DNA of 64,000 nucleotides from Artemisia argyi (taxonomy: Eukaryota; Streptophyta; Magnoliopsida; Asterales; Asteraceae), in NCBI GenBank assembly GCA_030686995.1, contig CM060685.1:23854065-23918064 (forward strand). The letters run 5' to 3'. Shown here piece after piece: positions 24,144 to 36,429 of this stretch (within the stretch, counting starts at the first letter, position 1; every line of letters starts with the position of its first letter). The notes below the pieces were generated by a model. The model was not told where the DNA came from and searched no databases. It saw only the letters and a program-made list of their open reading frames with translations. Made by a program: the position numbers and the translations under genes.

Positions 24144-25031
24144 GTGGAATTTATGGGTTGTAATCCCTCCTCCTTTAGCGGAAATATAAACACAAAGGAA
24201 TTTCTCAAATGGTTCGAAGAATTAGAAACAATCTTTCAATGTGGTGACTGCCGTAAGGAAGACAAAGTTAAGTTCGCCACTTGCACTTTTCAGGAGCATG
24301 CCCAGAAATGGTGGACTAAGTATGTCCAGGTAGTAGGAGTTGATGCTGCTTACTCACACTCTTGGGAGAAACTAAAAAGGATGATGAGTTTAAAATTTTG
24401 TGTGAAAAGCGAATTACAAGCAATTGAACATGAAACACTAAACCTTACCATGGTAGGAGATGATGTTGTTAAGTATACTGCTTCTTTTTATGATTTCGCT
24501 TGACTAGGCTCTGCAATGGATGAGCCGGAAAGCAAGAAACTTGAAAGGTACATAGGAGGACTTTCTCCTGAAATTCGTATGTTAGTCATCTCATTGGAAC
24601 CCGATACCATGCCTAAAGCTATCAGAATGGCAATCGAAGCAAAGGAACGCATAGCTCACACCAAGATTTTAGGAGGCAATGGTAGCAACAAGAGAAAGTG
24701 GGTCGGTAATCTGGATGCTAATGTTTCTCAACAACCGTTTAAGATACAACAAGTGGTGGAGACCTGTGCTGCTGGGTCAAGCCAAAAGAAAAGGTATGTT
24801 GGTAAATTACCCAAGTGTAACAAGTGTCAGTTTCATCACAAAGGATCTTGCCCCTCTCAATGTAAGAACTGCCAAAAGGTCGGACACGAAGCCAAGGATT
24901 GCAAGGCTCCCACCCTCGCAAAGCATCAGAAACTCACGGTAACCTGCCGCGAGTGTGGAGTAGTGGGACACTTCAGGAGTGAATGCCCGGAGTTGGGAAA
25001 CCAGAATTGGAAGAAGAAGTTTATGTTTTAA
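24144..25031 (+). pseudogene. Ty3/gypsy gag with one nonsense codon
   Basis: The frame runs FLKWFEELETIFQCGDCRKE, then FATCTFQEHAQKWWTKYV (retrotrans_gag core), is interrupted by TGA at 24501-24503 and continues in the same frame through SKKLERYIGGLSPEIRMLV. Near the end are CNKCQFHHKGSC, CKNCQKVGHEAKDC and CRECGVVGHFRSEC; the last two are CX2CX4HX4C zinc knuckles that bind RNA. The true start lies further upstream in damaged sequence (22925-24143). Gag would form the virus-like particle; this copy cannot give full-length protein without read-through. Confidence 0.85.
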
Positions 25032-27067
25032 TTATATAAACCTTAGTTTGAGCCCTCTAGGGTTGTACTTTTCTTTTGGTACTTTCCATAAGTACGTTGG
25101 TGTAACCTAGTAGTATTAAGTACTTTCCTATCTAATGTAATGACTATCTTTTGTTACCTCTGTGATAACCGTAGCCTTTGTTTATTCCATTTTCTATTGC
25201 AATGGCGCAATTTTCAATCGTTTAGCAACATTATACCATTGTCTTATTAGGGATTAAGCCGAGTTCGTAATTGACGGATTAATAGATTATTACCATTCCA
25301 TAATATTTACCCATGTATCCAATAAACCATTCAATGAGTTTTATTTCAAACTATTTTACTACCTTATGGGGAAATTGTTTTTACCGAATTTCTAAAATAA
25401 GTCGTTTTGTTACCGTACTATAAACTGATTATCCAATATTACGCCAAATATTTACTATTATTACGCGGAACAATTTTTTTTTATATTACTTTGAAAGGAA
25501 ATATTTAGTATACCATTTTTAACAACAATGCGTTGAACACCATCTAAAGCTTTTGAGAAAAATAATATTACTTTGGCTAAATCAAGCATCGCATCATTAG
25601 TCCTCAACTATACATAGCCTGATCACCTATGTATACTTCAGAAAGGATTATGCCATGAAGGAAATAGTTATTTTTTTTAAGTATTGCTAATAACAATCTT
25701 CATTTAAAAGCGTTTTAAATAAGTAAACTCTTTTATAAATGTCTCTTTCTGACAAACTCTCCCTGGATACTTACCCTACCTGTCACTCACTTAGCCATTA
25801 AGTTGGACTTTCCATTGACTTCTCTAGGAGAGACTTTCCATATCAATTACGAGTAGGATTCCTCGATACCAGAAAAGCAAGGAAAGGATTACAGAACTAC
25901 AAACCAGGACTAGAAGTATATAACAAGAAAAATTCATAACTCAACAACAATCCTAAGATACCACGAGACCATCCGACTCACCATCTCTGACCTAGTTGTC
26001 CAATTCTATCATTCAAAGGTACTAGCAAGACTGAGCTACAGGATCGAACACATTGTGAAGGTACGCTAAGCAACACCATGGGAATAAACCAAGCCTCCTA
26101 ACCGACACTGTAGAGCGATTTGATTAAGCATGACCTCATCTAAACGCAAACTTCCTTATAATAAGTTTCACCAAGGAAAATTTGATTTGAGTTAAGGGTA
26201 TCGATATAGATTCCCTTAAGGCATTGTGTTCTCAGGAAATTCTAGATAACCTCACCTATACATCAAGAGAGGCATCAGGCCCAAGCATATTCCCCCCATC
26301 TACATGTGAAGACAATACGAAAATTCATCGACAAAGTATCAATTGAAACCCTCATATTGCCAACATGATGACAATTACAACGATAAACCATCTCAAGACT
26401 TAAGTTGGTTGAATACCTAGGCTTGTAGTTCTGCCCGATAACCACCAATAGGCACCATCCAATATCAGGAAACGAACATTAGACATCTATGCATTATGCG
26501 AACATTACCTATCCTATTATTTTATCCTTGTTAGTATTTTCACTTTTAAGTAAAGTTTATTTAAAAGTTGTGTTTATACAAATCACCTACCTCGTAGAAA
26601 ATAATTTTTGAATTGCCTATTTTTGAATAAATACGATCCTTTTTAATCAATATTTAGCTAAACCATTGTACAATGGAAAATATATAAACATCAAACTTTG
26701 GTAAACAATCCTATTCACAACCTATTTGAAAACCGCGTCACCTTTCCTAACCATTGAATTTTGAATCATCAAGAAAGATATTATTTAGTAAACCATTTGC
26801 TCCATTTTCTAAATTCGTTTATTCAGAAAAAGATTTCGACCAAAAACTCAAAAATCGCGAGATAAATTTTGAAAACCAATCACCATGCTACATCGCTTAT
26901 GCATTTAGGGCTTTGTGACTTGACAATAAGGAATATTGGAATATGTGATGAAGGAAATTAGGAGGAACACCATAGAACGATTACAAACATCAGTAATGGA
27001 GACCAAGTACAATAGGCAAAGAAAGACACATGTCTTAGCAATCCATTAGACCAAAACTCAAGGAATC

Positions 27068-27098
<31 letters not shown>

Positions 27099-28392
27099 TT
27101 ACCCATATTCTATCTTTTTCGTATAACGCCGTGTTCGAAAGACGTAACGTTGTGGATAAGGGTGATCGAATCACCTCAGACTTCTAGCTATCATTTTAAG
27201 ACTTCCTTCGGAACCCCATTTGGATGTAAACACCGCCTATTATCCTCAGACCGATGGTCAGAACGAGAGAACGATTCAAACATAGGAAATTTATACTCAG
27301 AGTATGAGTGATTGACTCTAGAAATGGTTGGACTAACCATTTACCATAAATCAGATTCGTTTGCAACGATAGTTATCGCACGAGCATAGAGACTACACCA
27401 TTTGGGGCACTTTATGGTCGAAGTACCAATTACCTATTTACAGACCGAAATCGGAAAGTTAAATTCACTGGTCTAGAACTAAATTATGGAACAACAAAGG
27501 AAATTTCACAAGTCAAGAACCCGTTACAAGAAACGAGAAACTGATAGAGGTTAGGTTGGTACATGACGCACATCATACGGATTGGGGATCCTTGAACAAC
27601 AAACTAACCAGATTCACGAGAGAGAACGAACTAAGTTGAAAGCTTTGCTTTGGAGAGGCATGATACGATTTTGGTAACACGAGAGATTGAACCTTTGGTA
27701 TACTGGACCAATTAAGATTCATTATAGAATCGATCAACTGCATATAAGATTTGAGTTCTGACAGAGTTCAACAACATATATTACCCATATTACATTATAA
27801 ACCTGAAGAAGCACTGATCATCTATTGACAAACCAAACCCGGAAAAAGCCAAACTCACTATTCCTGTAGGCATTCATGAAATAACCAGAAATTTCCTATA
27901 AGTCATGAATCAATTACAAATTCTACAAGTTGTAAACCATTAAAACTTCAAGTTGGTAGCCAGATCACGTTGAAAGTTCTGCCTAGGAAAGGCATGATAT
28001 TATTCGGAAAGATTTGGAAAGTTAAAACTGATATACACTGGACCATGTAATAATTCAGACAGAGTAGGCCTAGTAGCCTTCAGACTTGAGCCTTGTTAAA
28101 GAACAGCCGGATTACACAACTATGTTTCACCTATTCAAATCCCAGGAAATGACTTTCAGAATTAGTCACTCATAATCCCATTTGGAAGGGAATCCAACCC
28201 TGAGACAAACGTAAACTTGGTAAGAGAATCAATAGAAATCATGGACTGTTAGGTCAAACGATTGAAACAGAGTCGAATTCCTATCGTGAAAATTCGCTGG
28301 AATTCTCAAATATTATTACTTTTTCACCAATACCACTCCAGAGACCAACACAAACTGAACTTCGGGACGAAGTTCCTGTTAGAGGGGAAGAC
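25032..28392 (+). pseudogene. Degenerate gypsy pol remnant, purine tract at the end
   Basis: No long frame. Integrase is still recognisable at about 27225-27282, where one frame reads TAYYPQTDGQNERTIQT, the conserved block around the catalytic Glu. No protease or RT motif was found in the 3.3 kb, less than an intact pol needs, so deletion as well as decay is likely. It ends with TTAGAGGGGAAGAC, the polypurine tract, just before the 3' LTR. Confidence 0.7.
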
Positions 28393-31300
28393 TGTCACAA
28401 CTCGTAATTTCCGGTCATTTTCTAAACCTCGACAAATTACTATTCACAAGTTACTATTCATCAATTACTATTCATCATTTTACTATTCATCGTTTTTGAG
28501 GTCAATTTGACATTCCGAGACACATTCAGAAATTTTACTATTCACTTGACACTATTTATTTCCGAGAGAAAACCACTATTCACGTGCATTACTCATGTCA
28601 TCGTAAATTTAGTTTACGAGTATTTAAATTCGCGTAACCGTATTGGTTCAGGAGCGAATCCATGCATTATCATTTGGGACATCTCATACAGACTAGAAGT
28701 AGTCTGCATATCATCATTAGGGCACTTGCATACTATTCCACTCATAGGGTATTCAAATTATATTTTAAATATAATTAACGAATTCCGTATGTTTATTTTT
28801 AAATAAACACTAATACGCGAACTATAAATGTGACTAACACGTCCGACACTCCCAACTATGATCCCAATACATTTTTATATTCATATTTATAATATAAAAA
28901 TTATAATATTAATTTACCCGGTATTTTGGAAAATTTATTTATTTCGTATCGTAAGTTTACTAAAATTTCGACGGTTTTCGTAGAAATTAAACAATAATTA
29001 TCCGAACACCCAATATTTGTACCTAACATATTTTTACAATTTTTACAACATTATTTTATCCCGGTTAACTCCGTTAAAATTTATTTTTAGTTAACCCGGT
29101 ACCCGGTACCCTCTAAAACTAATAATATCTAAGTTAACTTACCTAATAATACACAAAATCTCATTTTTCTTCCTACCCCTTTACCCTTGCCGTCCCCCCC
29201 CCCCCCCCCCCCCCCCCCCCCATCACCAAATCACTTACACACTTGGAAAATATCCTACTAACTCATTAAAAGCTTGTCATAGATTGTCTACACAATAATG
29301 CATATCAAAAAAAATATTACTTATACATTTTCTCATAACATGAACTAGCTAGAAAGAAAAAAAAAAAAAAAAAAGAAGTTTTCTCTTTTCCTTTTCTCTT
29401 GTGTGCTCGGCCAAGATAAAAAAAGCAAGGAAACACCATTGATTTTTCAAGCAAAATATATAAACAAGATCATCTAAGGTTCCTATAAGGGTTTTGCAAT
29501 ACAAACTCAAGGATTTCTTAAGTTTTCATCTCCAAAACTCATCAAATCTTTCAAGTAAGTATGTCAAACTAATTTTCCTAATTTTATCAAGTTCTTATTA
29601 TATTCATATGGTTTTTATACTAGATCTACATGCATATGTTGTTTATACCACTTTAATTTACAAACTTTTAACTTTTGAACCTTAGAAAGTGATTATAGTT
29701 AGATCCTTGTTAGATCCACTTGATTTGTGATGTTTAGGAACCCATGACACCCTAAGAAGGTGTATGGTAGGATTAGACTAGTATGTGGTGATTGAAAGTG
29801 GTTTGATTGAAGTTAGAACTAGTTTGGAGACTTGAAAATGGTTTTTGAAACTACATATTGACCTACTGTCTCTATTTTTATTTCGTGGGAAAATCAGTGA
29901 ATGATGGGTAAATTTTGACCAAAGATTTAGAAAATACATTCAAAAACGAAACTTTAGGCGAAAGAACGGATTAAAAAGAGCTTATAACGAAGGAGATATG
30001 ATTTTTGCAAATTTAACGACGAAAACTATTTTATTAAAAACTGCTTGCTGTTTGGCAGATTTCGACGTACAAATAGAGGCATTAAACGTAACCTAGAGGA
30101 GCCGAGTTATCAAAAATATACTAGTATATACAAAAACGAATCCGTGGATATAAAGAACGAAGGAAATGAACCTATAACGACCAAGTTATACCCGTTTTAA
30201 CATCGTCAAAACTATACATATATATATATATATATATGGTCACAAATAAAAATAATAACTTACGCACTAAATGGTATATTTTCTAGAAATGGTACTAAGG
30301 ACTATATTCTTAACTATTGAATACTTATGACTCAAGAGAATATTTATACGACGTAACGACGTTATTTTAAGGTTTTCGATACGAGGAATATAACGCTAAC
30401 ATTTTCATACAAGATAATACGACAAGTTATATACTTCTATATATGGACTTATTTTTCCTAAGTATGGAAACTATTTTACTATGACGATAACTAGTATTTC
30501 CAAATTACGAGTGGTATGGGTATCATGTGCATGTGCATTCATTACATTACGGCTTGATCTAAATTAGATCACGATTATTCATTTAGGTTGCGGCTAGTGT
30601 TCGCGCCTCATTGTCCCGATTTCTCTACCATCGTTGTACCATCTTTGTACTATCACTCCAGGTGAGTTCTCATAGCCCCGTTTTAATTACTTATTTGATT
30701 TCCAATCCCACGGGGGAGAATACATTGCACAATTATTTTTGTACATGCCCAAGTATATCAAATTCCATACATTGCTTAAGTTGCCTTACTACCAAGTTAA
30801 GTCCCCTTATATATATCATGGACCGTTAATTATAGCTAAGCGAGAGTGAGTGGATAGATCTATCGAGGGTGACGCCTCCATTCGTGTTTGGGTTGCTCCA
30901 AACGGGACGAATGCATTTCATGTCTTAACGAATTGAGTGTCTGGTAAACACTCTGGTGGGGCATTACAAAGTCTAGCTTCGGGGTCATGAGCTTAAGAGC
31001 CAATGTAGCATTTTTGACATTTTTGTCGGTTTACTTATTACTTGTGGCTTATGTACTTACGATTTACTTATAAACCTATGATTATTCACCAACATTCGTG
31101 TTGACCGTTTTTCGCAATGTATTTCTCAGGTTATTAAGGTAGCTCATGTTGCATACATTTGGACCTTCATGGAGTCGCGGAGTCGACGCGTCTCACCATA
31201 TTTTCTGCACTTATGAAACGTTTGATCTTGTTGAACTTATTTTAACTATATTGGCAAACTCTTTTGGGACCTAAGCTTTGTAAACTCTGAATGTTTTAAT

Positions 31301-31424
31301 GATCAAACGCTGTATTTTCTAAACGACACTTTAGGTCGTTCAATATAACTGTAACTATGGTGCTATGACAGTCACCCCCAGGTATTCCATTCCGCTGCCA
31401 TTCAGGTATTTTGGGGGTGTGACA
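28393..31424 (+). repeat. 3' LTR of the gypsy element (3,032 bp)
   Basis: Differs from the 5' LTR mainly by indels: a longer C run near 29196, an extra ATTACTATTCATCA-like unit near 28461, CCTTTTCTCTTTT-type material near 29385, two more TA units near 30220 and a short insertion near 30632. I counted about eight base substitutions by eye. Confidence 0.93.
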
Positions 31425-31659
31425 GCCGAGCTGGGTAATAGGTTGAAATGGGTAATTTCTGTACAGGTCAAGGCAGTAGAGTTGAGTTGACCCGCATTTA
31501 TTTTTAAGGGGCAGCACAATTTGTGCACCATATGTTGGAGTAACACTAGTTCCATAATTGCAAAATCCTAACAGGAAAGACAACTGCAGCTGAGTGTACT
31601 GACTGATGGAATTTCCATGGAATCCTTCATTATGATATTTGGTTGTTCCTTATTTTCAG

Positions 31660-32455
31660 GAGTTGACTTTTCCGTTAATCGACCTCGGGAATTATCTTCT
31701 TAAACTATTGTACTGGGAGGAGCCTTCAAAGTCTGTTGCGTTCTGTTTGATATTTGGATACATCATTTACAGGTGAGGTTTACTTTGATATCTATTTCCA
31801 TTGGGGGCAAAATGGACGATTTGGATAACGAGTCAAAATACGTTTACGTTTTACATTTTTATTTTACCGGTGGTAACCCTTTTACCCACAAAAAAAAAAT
31901 GGTAAAATTTGTAATATGGGTAGGCTTGTCTTAAACACTTCTTTCCAGTATTTTAGAAATGTTTTACTTACAATTTCTGTTGTAACTATGATTACAAAAG
32001 ATAATTATTACAATAATTGAATTTTTTTGTTAATAAATCATTTTTTGCTGGATTTTCTTCATTTGACCCGTTAGAGATAGAATACATCTCTGTTTATATC
32101 TGTAGGAATTTGCTATTGCTGAGATGTGCTTTACTTTTAAAGTTTTTGTCCACAGAAATTGTTGGTTATATGAGACCTTGATCATACCAATTTCTTTTTG
32201 TGCAGGGGTTGGCTTTCTTATGTCTTTGCATTACTACTCATCTTTCTTGCAAGTAGTATGATGCTTACACGGTATTCTAGTAGAGGACAACCTATTGATG
32301 GACTGAAGGTCAGGGTGCCTCCACCAATGAACAAAATGGAGCAGCTTTTAGCTGTTCAGAATGCAATTTCTCAAGCTGAAGAGTTGGTCCAAGAGGGAAA
32401 TGTTGTTCTTCTAAAAATACGTGGCCTTCTGTTGTCCTTATTTCCACAGGCAATC
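31660..32455 (+). pseudogene. Captured fragment of a DUF639-family gene, two exons
   Basis: Exon 31660-31772 encodes LLKLLYWEEPSKSVAFCLIF and GYIIYR; exon 32206 to about 32455 continues GWLSYVFALLLIFLASSMML and LLAVQNAISQAEELVQEGNV, then LLKIRGLLLSLFPQ. TTTTCAG and TTTGTGCAG acceptors and an AG/GTGAGG donor frame the exons, which join in frame. Hydrophobic stretches followed by the VQNAISQAEELVQ helix resemble the C-terminal part of plant DUF639 proteins (function unknown). Resemblance stops after FPQA at about 32455, which may be the capture breakpoint. It lies inside the Mutator-like element, 236 bp right of the gypsy LTR. Confidence 0.75.
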
Positions 32456-32514
32456 TTTGATTTAGTCCTTAACATTATACATTCTAAAATACAAACTGAA
32501 AATGCAGAAATTTG

Positions 32515-32640
32515 ATACAAGATAATCATTAGAAATTGTTCTCATTCTATTTTAAGATAATCATTAGACATTGTTCTCATTCTATTTTAAGATAATCATT
32601 AGAAATTTGATACAAGATACCAGTACTATCTTGCGAACAA
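32515..32640. repeat. Tandem repeat, about 36-38-bp unit
   Basis: Two and a half copies of a unit beginning AAGATAATCATTAGA and ending TTCTCATTCTATTTT, followed by the single AGATACCAGTACTATCTTGC motif also seen at 19780-19882. Confidence 0.8.
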
Positions 32641-32655
32641 GCAGTATCAACTAGA

Positions 32656-33596
32656 AATATTGTCTTGTTCTTGTTCTTATTATCATTCGTAACTTTTAGA
32701 CAACTCATAACAAACTCAAAATTTAAACCACAAATCCCTCAAAGCAACTCACGTTGGTGTACTGGTACCGTTCGTGTTCGGGTTTATTCGGTTTGCGGTC
32801 CGTGTGAAACTCAGTTTCGGTTCATGCGAAAGTTGGAGAGTAGCAGGAAATAGTTTTGGTTCACGTGAGACAACATTCGAATTCTGGTTGTGATCATTGG
32901 TTCATGTTCAAATAGTTCGTATTGGTCTCATTCGCCGGAGTTGTATTGTTTGTGATTCGGTAGAAGTTTGGGTTACGGTTAGCTTTTGGGTTACGTCGGG
33001 GTCTTGAGTTTCGATCATGCCTCGTTGTATCATAGTGTTGGTGTTCGCGTTTCTGTTCGGATCTATTCTTATTTTAGCTAGTCTTCAGGTAACCCTCGAA
33101 CCATCTGTCTAATATATAAACATGTGCTACATGCAAATATTATGATTACGAAATCTTGTTATAGCAACATACTACAATTTTAAACTAAATCACCAACTAA
33201 TGTTTCATGAGTCTCGCATCAGGTCTAAGTTTGTATAATGAACTTATATTATTTTGTAAGTATCATAATCTCAAATCCTTATAAATATATATGATAAGTT
33301 GTTAAGGTACATATATGTAACTGATATGTAGCACAATAAAGAATAATTGTGATATGATTTAACAAAGTAACAGTGTACCAAAGATTTAACTATGATTTGT
33401 ATATCCATGTTTAATAGTATCATATATCACAACATAGATATATACAACAAATTATAATTGGTAAAAGGAACCATACCCACATATAGAATTTGATTCGCAT
33501 ATGTACAAGATCATTTCATGAGCACAACAGATACTCCATTATATTTGCGTTGTTATTTAACACATTTAAATGTGTTTGTAAATTAAGATAAAAAGA
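32656..33596. other. Interior of the Mutator-like element without recognisable gene
   Basis: A GT/CG-richer patch (32750-33060) has an open frame at 32665-32853 but no domain; the remainder is AT-rich. Confidence 0.4.
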
Positions 33597-33785
33597 AAGG
33601 GCATTTTAGTAACTTCACAAGGTGTGGAACCAGCAAATTGACCATGGTTAGCCAAAATGAGAGTTTAGGGACCAACCACGCCGTCGTTTGACAACTTCAG
33701 GGACGAAAATGCCAAAAAAAAAAAATAGTTTAAGGACGATCCACGCAAAACTCGACAACTTTAGGGACTAACGGTGAAATTTACT
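33597..33785 (-). repeat. Right terminal inverted repeat of the Mutator-like element
   Basis: Reverse complement of 18599-18784 apart from a longer A run at about 33715 and a diverged patch at 33635-33680. It is followed by the target duplication CAAATCTTA. Confidence 0.85.
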
Positions 33786-34059
33786 CAAATCTTAATGGTA
33801 ATAATAATATATTCGTGTTTATTGGGCAAGTTATTTCCAGTGCGAGAAAAGTTCAATACGAAACAACATTTACCTAAAGAACAAATAACATGATCTCAAC
33901 TATCCATCTATTTTAAATCTAAAGGTCTAGATTAATTCAAAATTTTAATATAATTAATTATTAAATGGTACTTTTGTAATATCATTCCAAACTAAACATG
34001 ACCCATTTACGCACCTTTCGTTAAAAAAAAACACACATCAGTCACCAGATCTGATAATC

Positions 34060-34270
34060 AATCTTCATTCAGCTCCTCCTCCAATACGACGTCGTCTGAC
34101 TCGTCGGAATCCAGTCATCATCAACGTCACAAGGCCGCCAATACTTCTGGCGTCACTACTCCGACAACGTCCTTCCTTCCACCTCCTCCGACGACTACTC
34201 CGACCTCCATTCGACCTAATCCAAGCCTTCCGATTCATCGACACCAACGGCGACGGAAATCTGAAGAAGA
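34060..34270 (+). pseudogene. 5' fragment of a calmodulin-like (EF-hand) gene
   Basis: Ser-rich FSSSSNTTSSDSSESSHHQR in one frame is followed, after at least two frame changes, by LPSTSSDDYSDLHST and then FDLIQAFRFIDTNGDGN, the start of an EF-hand loop (DTNGDG). A Ser-rich leader before the first EF-hand is typical of some plant calmodulin-like proteins, which sense calcium. The rest of the EF-hands are missing. The fragment sits just outside the Mutator-like element. Confidence 0.6.
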
Positions 34271-34997
34271 TGACAAATTTGCAGAAATAAGTATAGTGCC
34301 TTCAGCCCAGAAATCTGAGTGCCCTCCATGTTTGTAACTAAAAAGTGCAAGTGACCTATAGTTGCTATTCGTTCGTATTCAGTAGTTTAAGCAACATATC
34401 TATGGCTTGTTCTTTTCTCTAATTTTTTGGGTGGGAAGATATGGTGAAGACGAGTAGATACTTTTAATTGGTAAGTGAGAAAGTGGGGCTTCAAAATTTA
34501 TTATCCAAAGGACTTATCAACTACTGTATAAAAATTAATACTAGTACTATAATACATATTTGTGTGAGTACCGATGAGAAAAAGAAATTAGCCAATTGTA
34601 AAGATGTTATGTTTTAAATAATCTAGTTTAAACTTTTTATGTTTTGAATAAGTATATACAACTAATTTATAAAAGTCTAATCACTTTAATACAAGTTTAG
34701 CCACTCTTGGCTAGTTTTATTTCTACCTATCTTTTTTATTTCTAATTGAGAATAGACAACAAGGCGACTTGAGCTTATTTAAATTCATTGTGATTCTGGT
34801 TTCATTTTATGTGTTACTCTTTTAGTTAATGTTAATTACATAAAATAAATCCTACTGCTTTTGGTCTAGTTTATATTTATTTAGTTTTATTTATATTGTG
34901 TATATTTTTTTATGATAACTAGAAATATTTGTTTAGTTTTATTTATATTGTGTATACTTTTTTGGACAATTTGTCATATATTAAAATACTAAAAAAA

Positions 34998-35600
34998 TCC
35001 CATGTGATGCACCAAAGAATCCTATGGGATTCACAATGAATCCCTTGAGATTCATACTGAATCCCATGGGATTCACAATGAATCCCTTGTGATTTCATAC
35101 AGAATCTCATGGGATTCACAATAAATCCCTTGTGATTTTATACCGAATCCCATGGGATTCACAATGAATCCCATGGGATGCACCAAAGACTCCCATGGGA
35201 TTCATACTGAATCCTTTGTGATTTATCGTCTTTTTACGAATCCCGTAGGATTTCTTTACGAATCCCGTGGGATTTTCCTGGACGAAAATTTTGAAAAAAA
35301 AAATCGTCTTTTTACGAATCCCATGGGATTTTTACGGACGGAAATTTTGAAAAAAAAATCATCTTTTTACGAATCTTGTGGGATTTCTTTACGAATCCCG
35401 TTGTATTTTTCTGGACGGAAATTTTGAACAAAAAAATCGTCTTTTTACGAATCCCATGGGATTTTTACGAATCCCATGGGATTTTTACGAATCCCGTGGG
35501 ATTTTTCTGGACAGAAATTTTGAAAAAAAAAATCGCCTTTTTACGAATCCTATGGGATTTTTTACGAATCCCGTGAGATTTTTCTGTGCGGAATTTTAAA
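34998..35600. repeat. Array built on the 16-bp palindrome GAATCCCATGGGATTC
   Basis: The first part (34998-35235) alternates perfect and near-perfect palindromes with spacers such as ACAATGAATCCCTTGTGATT. The second (35236-35600) has longer units: one or more TTTACGAATCCCATGGG blocks, then a TTCTGGACGGAAATTTTG-like segment and an A run. The palindrome core CCATGG recurs many times. Open frames across the array are by-products of the repeat. Confidence 0.9.
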
Positions 35601-36429
35601 AAAAAAAAAGTTCGTCGAAAGTATATAACAATGCATATCTATAGAAAGATAATTTTTTTCTCGTCGCGATGGTATTTTTTTCGTAGCTTGAAGATTTACC
35701 GTTTGCAAGATATGTTATTTTTTTTTAAAATGTGAAAAGTGGGTTTTTATATAAATGAGCTAAAATGCCAATTTTGCCCTCCCTTTGTTAATTTTTGATT
35801 TGATCTTAGCCATTAGATGAAATGTGGATGGATGGTTGAGATTGACTTATTTGTTTTTTAAGTAATACTTGTTTTGCATAGATCTCACCTCACCTTTCGA
35901 ATATATTGCTTATGTGGTGTTTGGTAATATGTTTAACGTGATATTGCTAATCACTAACATGTCATTATCATTCACTTAACCACGTAGTTTAGTACATACA
36001 TATAATGATTAGCAAGTTTTTTTTTTTTTTTTTTTTTTTTTTAATTCAACAGAACAAAAAGTTTGATTAACGAGCTTCTCACACAACAAATAGCACATTT
36101 GGGACATAAACTCTTTGGTGCAATTATATGTTTAGATAGAACATTCTAAAAACTATATTGTTTTATAACGAGGTAAATCCTTAATTAGCTTGCGGCAATA
36201 AAAAACGTTATATCTTTTACTTGCTGATTCACCATGATGTATGTTTTTGAATAGTTTGTCAAATATTTCTAGAGATGAAACTTGTAAGGGCCTTGTTATT
36301 CGGTTAAATAGTATGTTATTTTGCGTTGGATGAAAGTGAAACCATTATAAAACCAACTTAACCCTCATTTATAGCCTGTTGGATTCGTCAGTTATTTCAA
36401 GATAGAAGAATGCTTGCATGTTAAATACA
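35601..36429. other. AT-rich stretch, no gene seen
   Basis: Includes a T run of about 23 bases near 36019-36041. No coding or structural feature supported. Confidence 0.4.

Larger units (their letters stand above)
19929..31424 (+). mobile_element. Ty3/gypsy retrotransposon with about 3-kb LTRs, degenerate interior
   Basis: The LTRs at 19929-22909 and 28393-31424 start TGTCACAACTCG and end GGGGTGTGACA. The 5-bp duplication GCCGA is present at 19924-19928 and 31425-31429. A tRNA-Met-type primer site follows the 5' LTR and a purine tract precedes the 3' LTR. The interior keeps gag with zinc knuckles but only shreds of pol. The LTRs are nearly identical, so insertion was recent although the coding part is dead; the element probably moved with enzymes supplied in trans. 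Gag type and the hairpin GAACTTC-GGGAC-GAAGTTC before the purine tract suggest a chromovirus-type (Tekay/Del) lineage; that is inference. Confidence 0.93.
18599..33785. mobile_element. Mutator-like element (Pack-MULE type) carrying two gene fragments, split by a gypsy insertion
   Basis: Left end AGAAATTTCACCGTT and right end (other strand) AGTAAATTTCACCGTT begin inverted repeats of about 190 bp. Both flanks carry CAAATCTTA (18590-18598 and 33786-33794), the 9-bp duplication expected of Mutator elements. Total length is 15,187 bp; without the gypsy element and one copy of its 5-bp duplication it would be about 3.7 kb. Inside are exon/intron pieces of an FAD-synthase-like gene (minus strand) and a DUF639-like gene (plus strand), and no transposase. 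This fits a Pack-MULE: known TIRs and duplication, with the capture being inference. Confidence 0.85.

Noticed and set aside
35152..35599. Overlapping frames encoding repeated ESRGIF/FTNPMGF peptides
   Set aside because: By-products of the palindromic repeat array, open in several frames.
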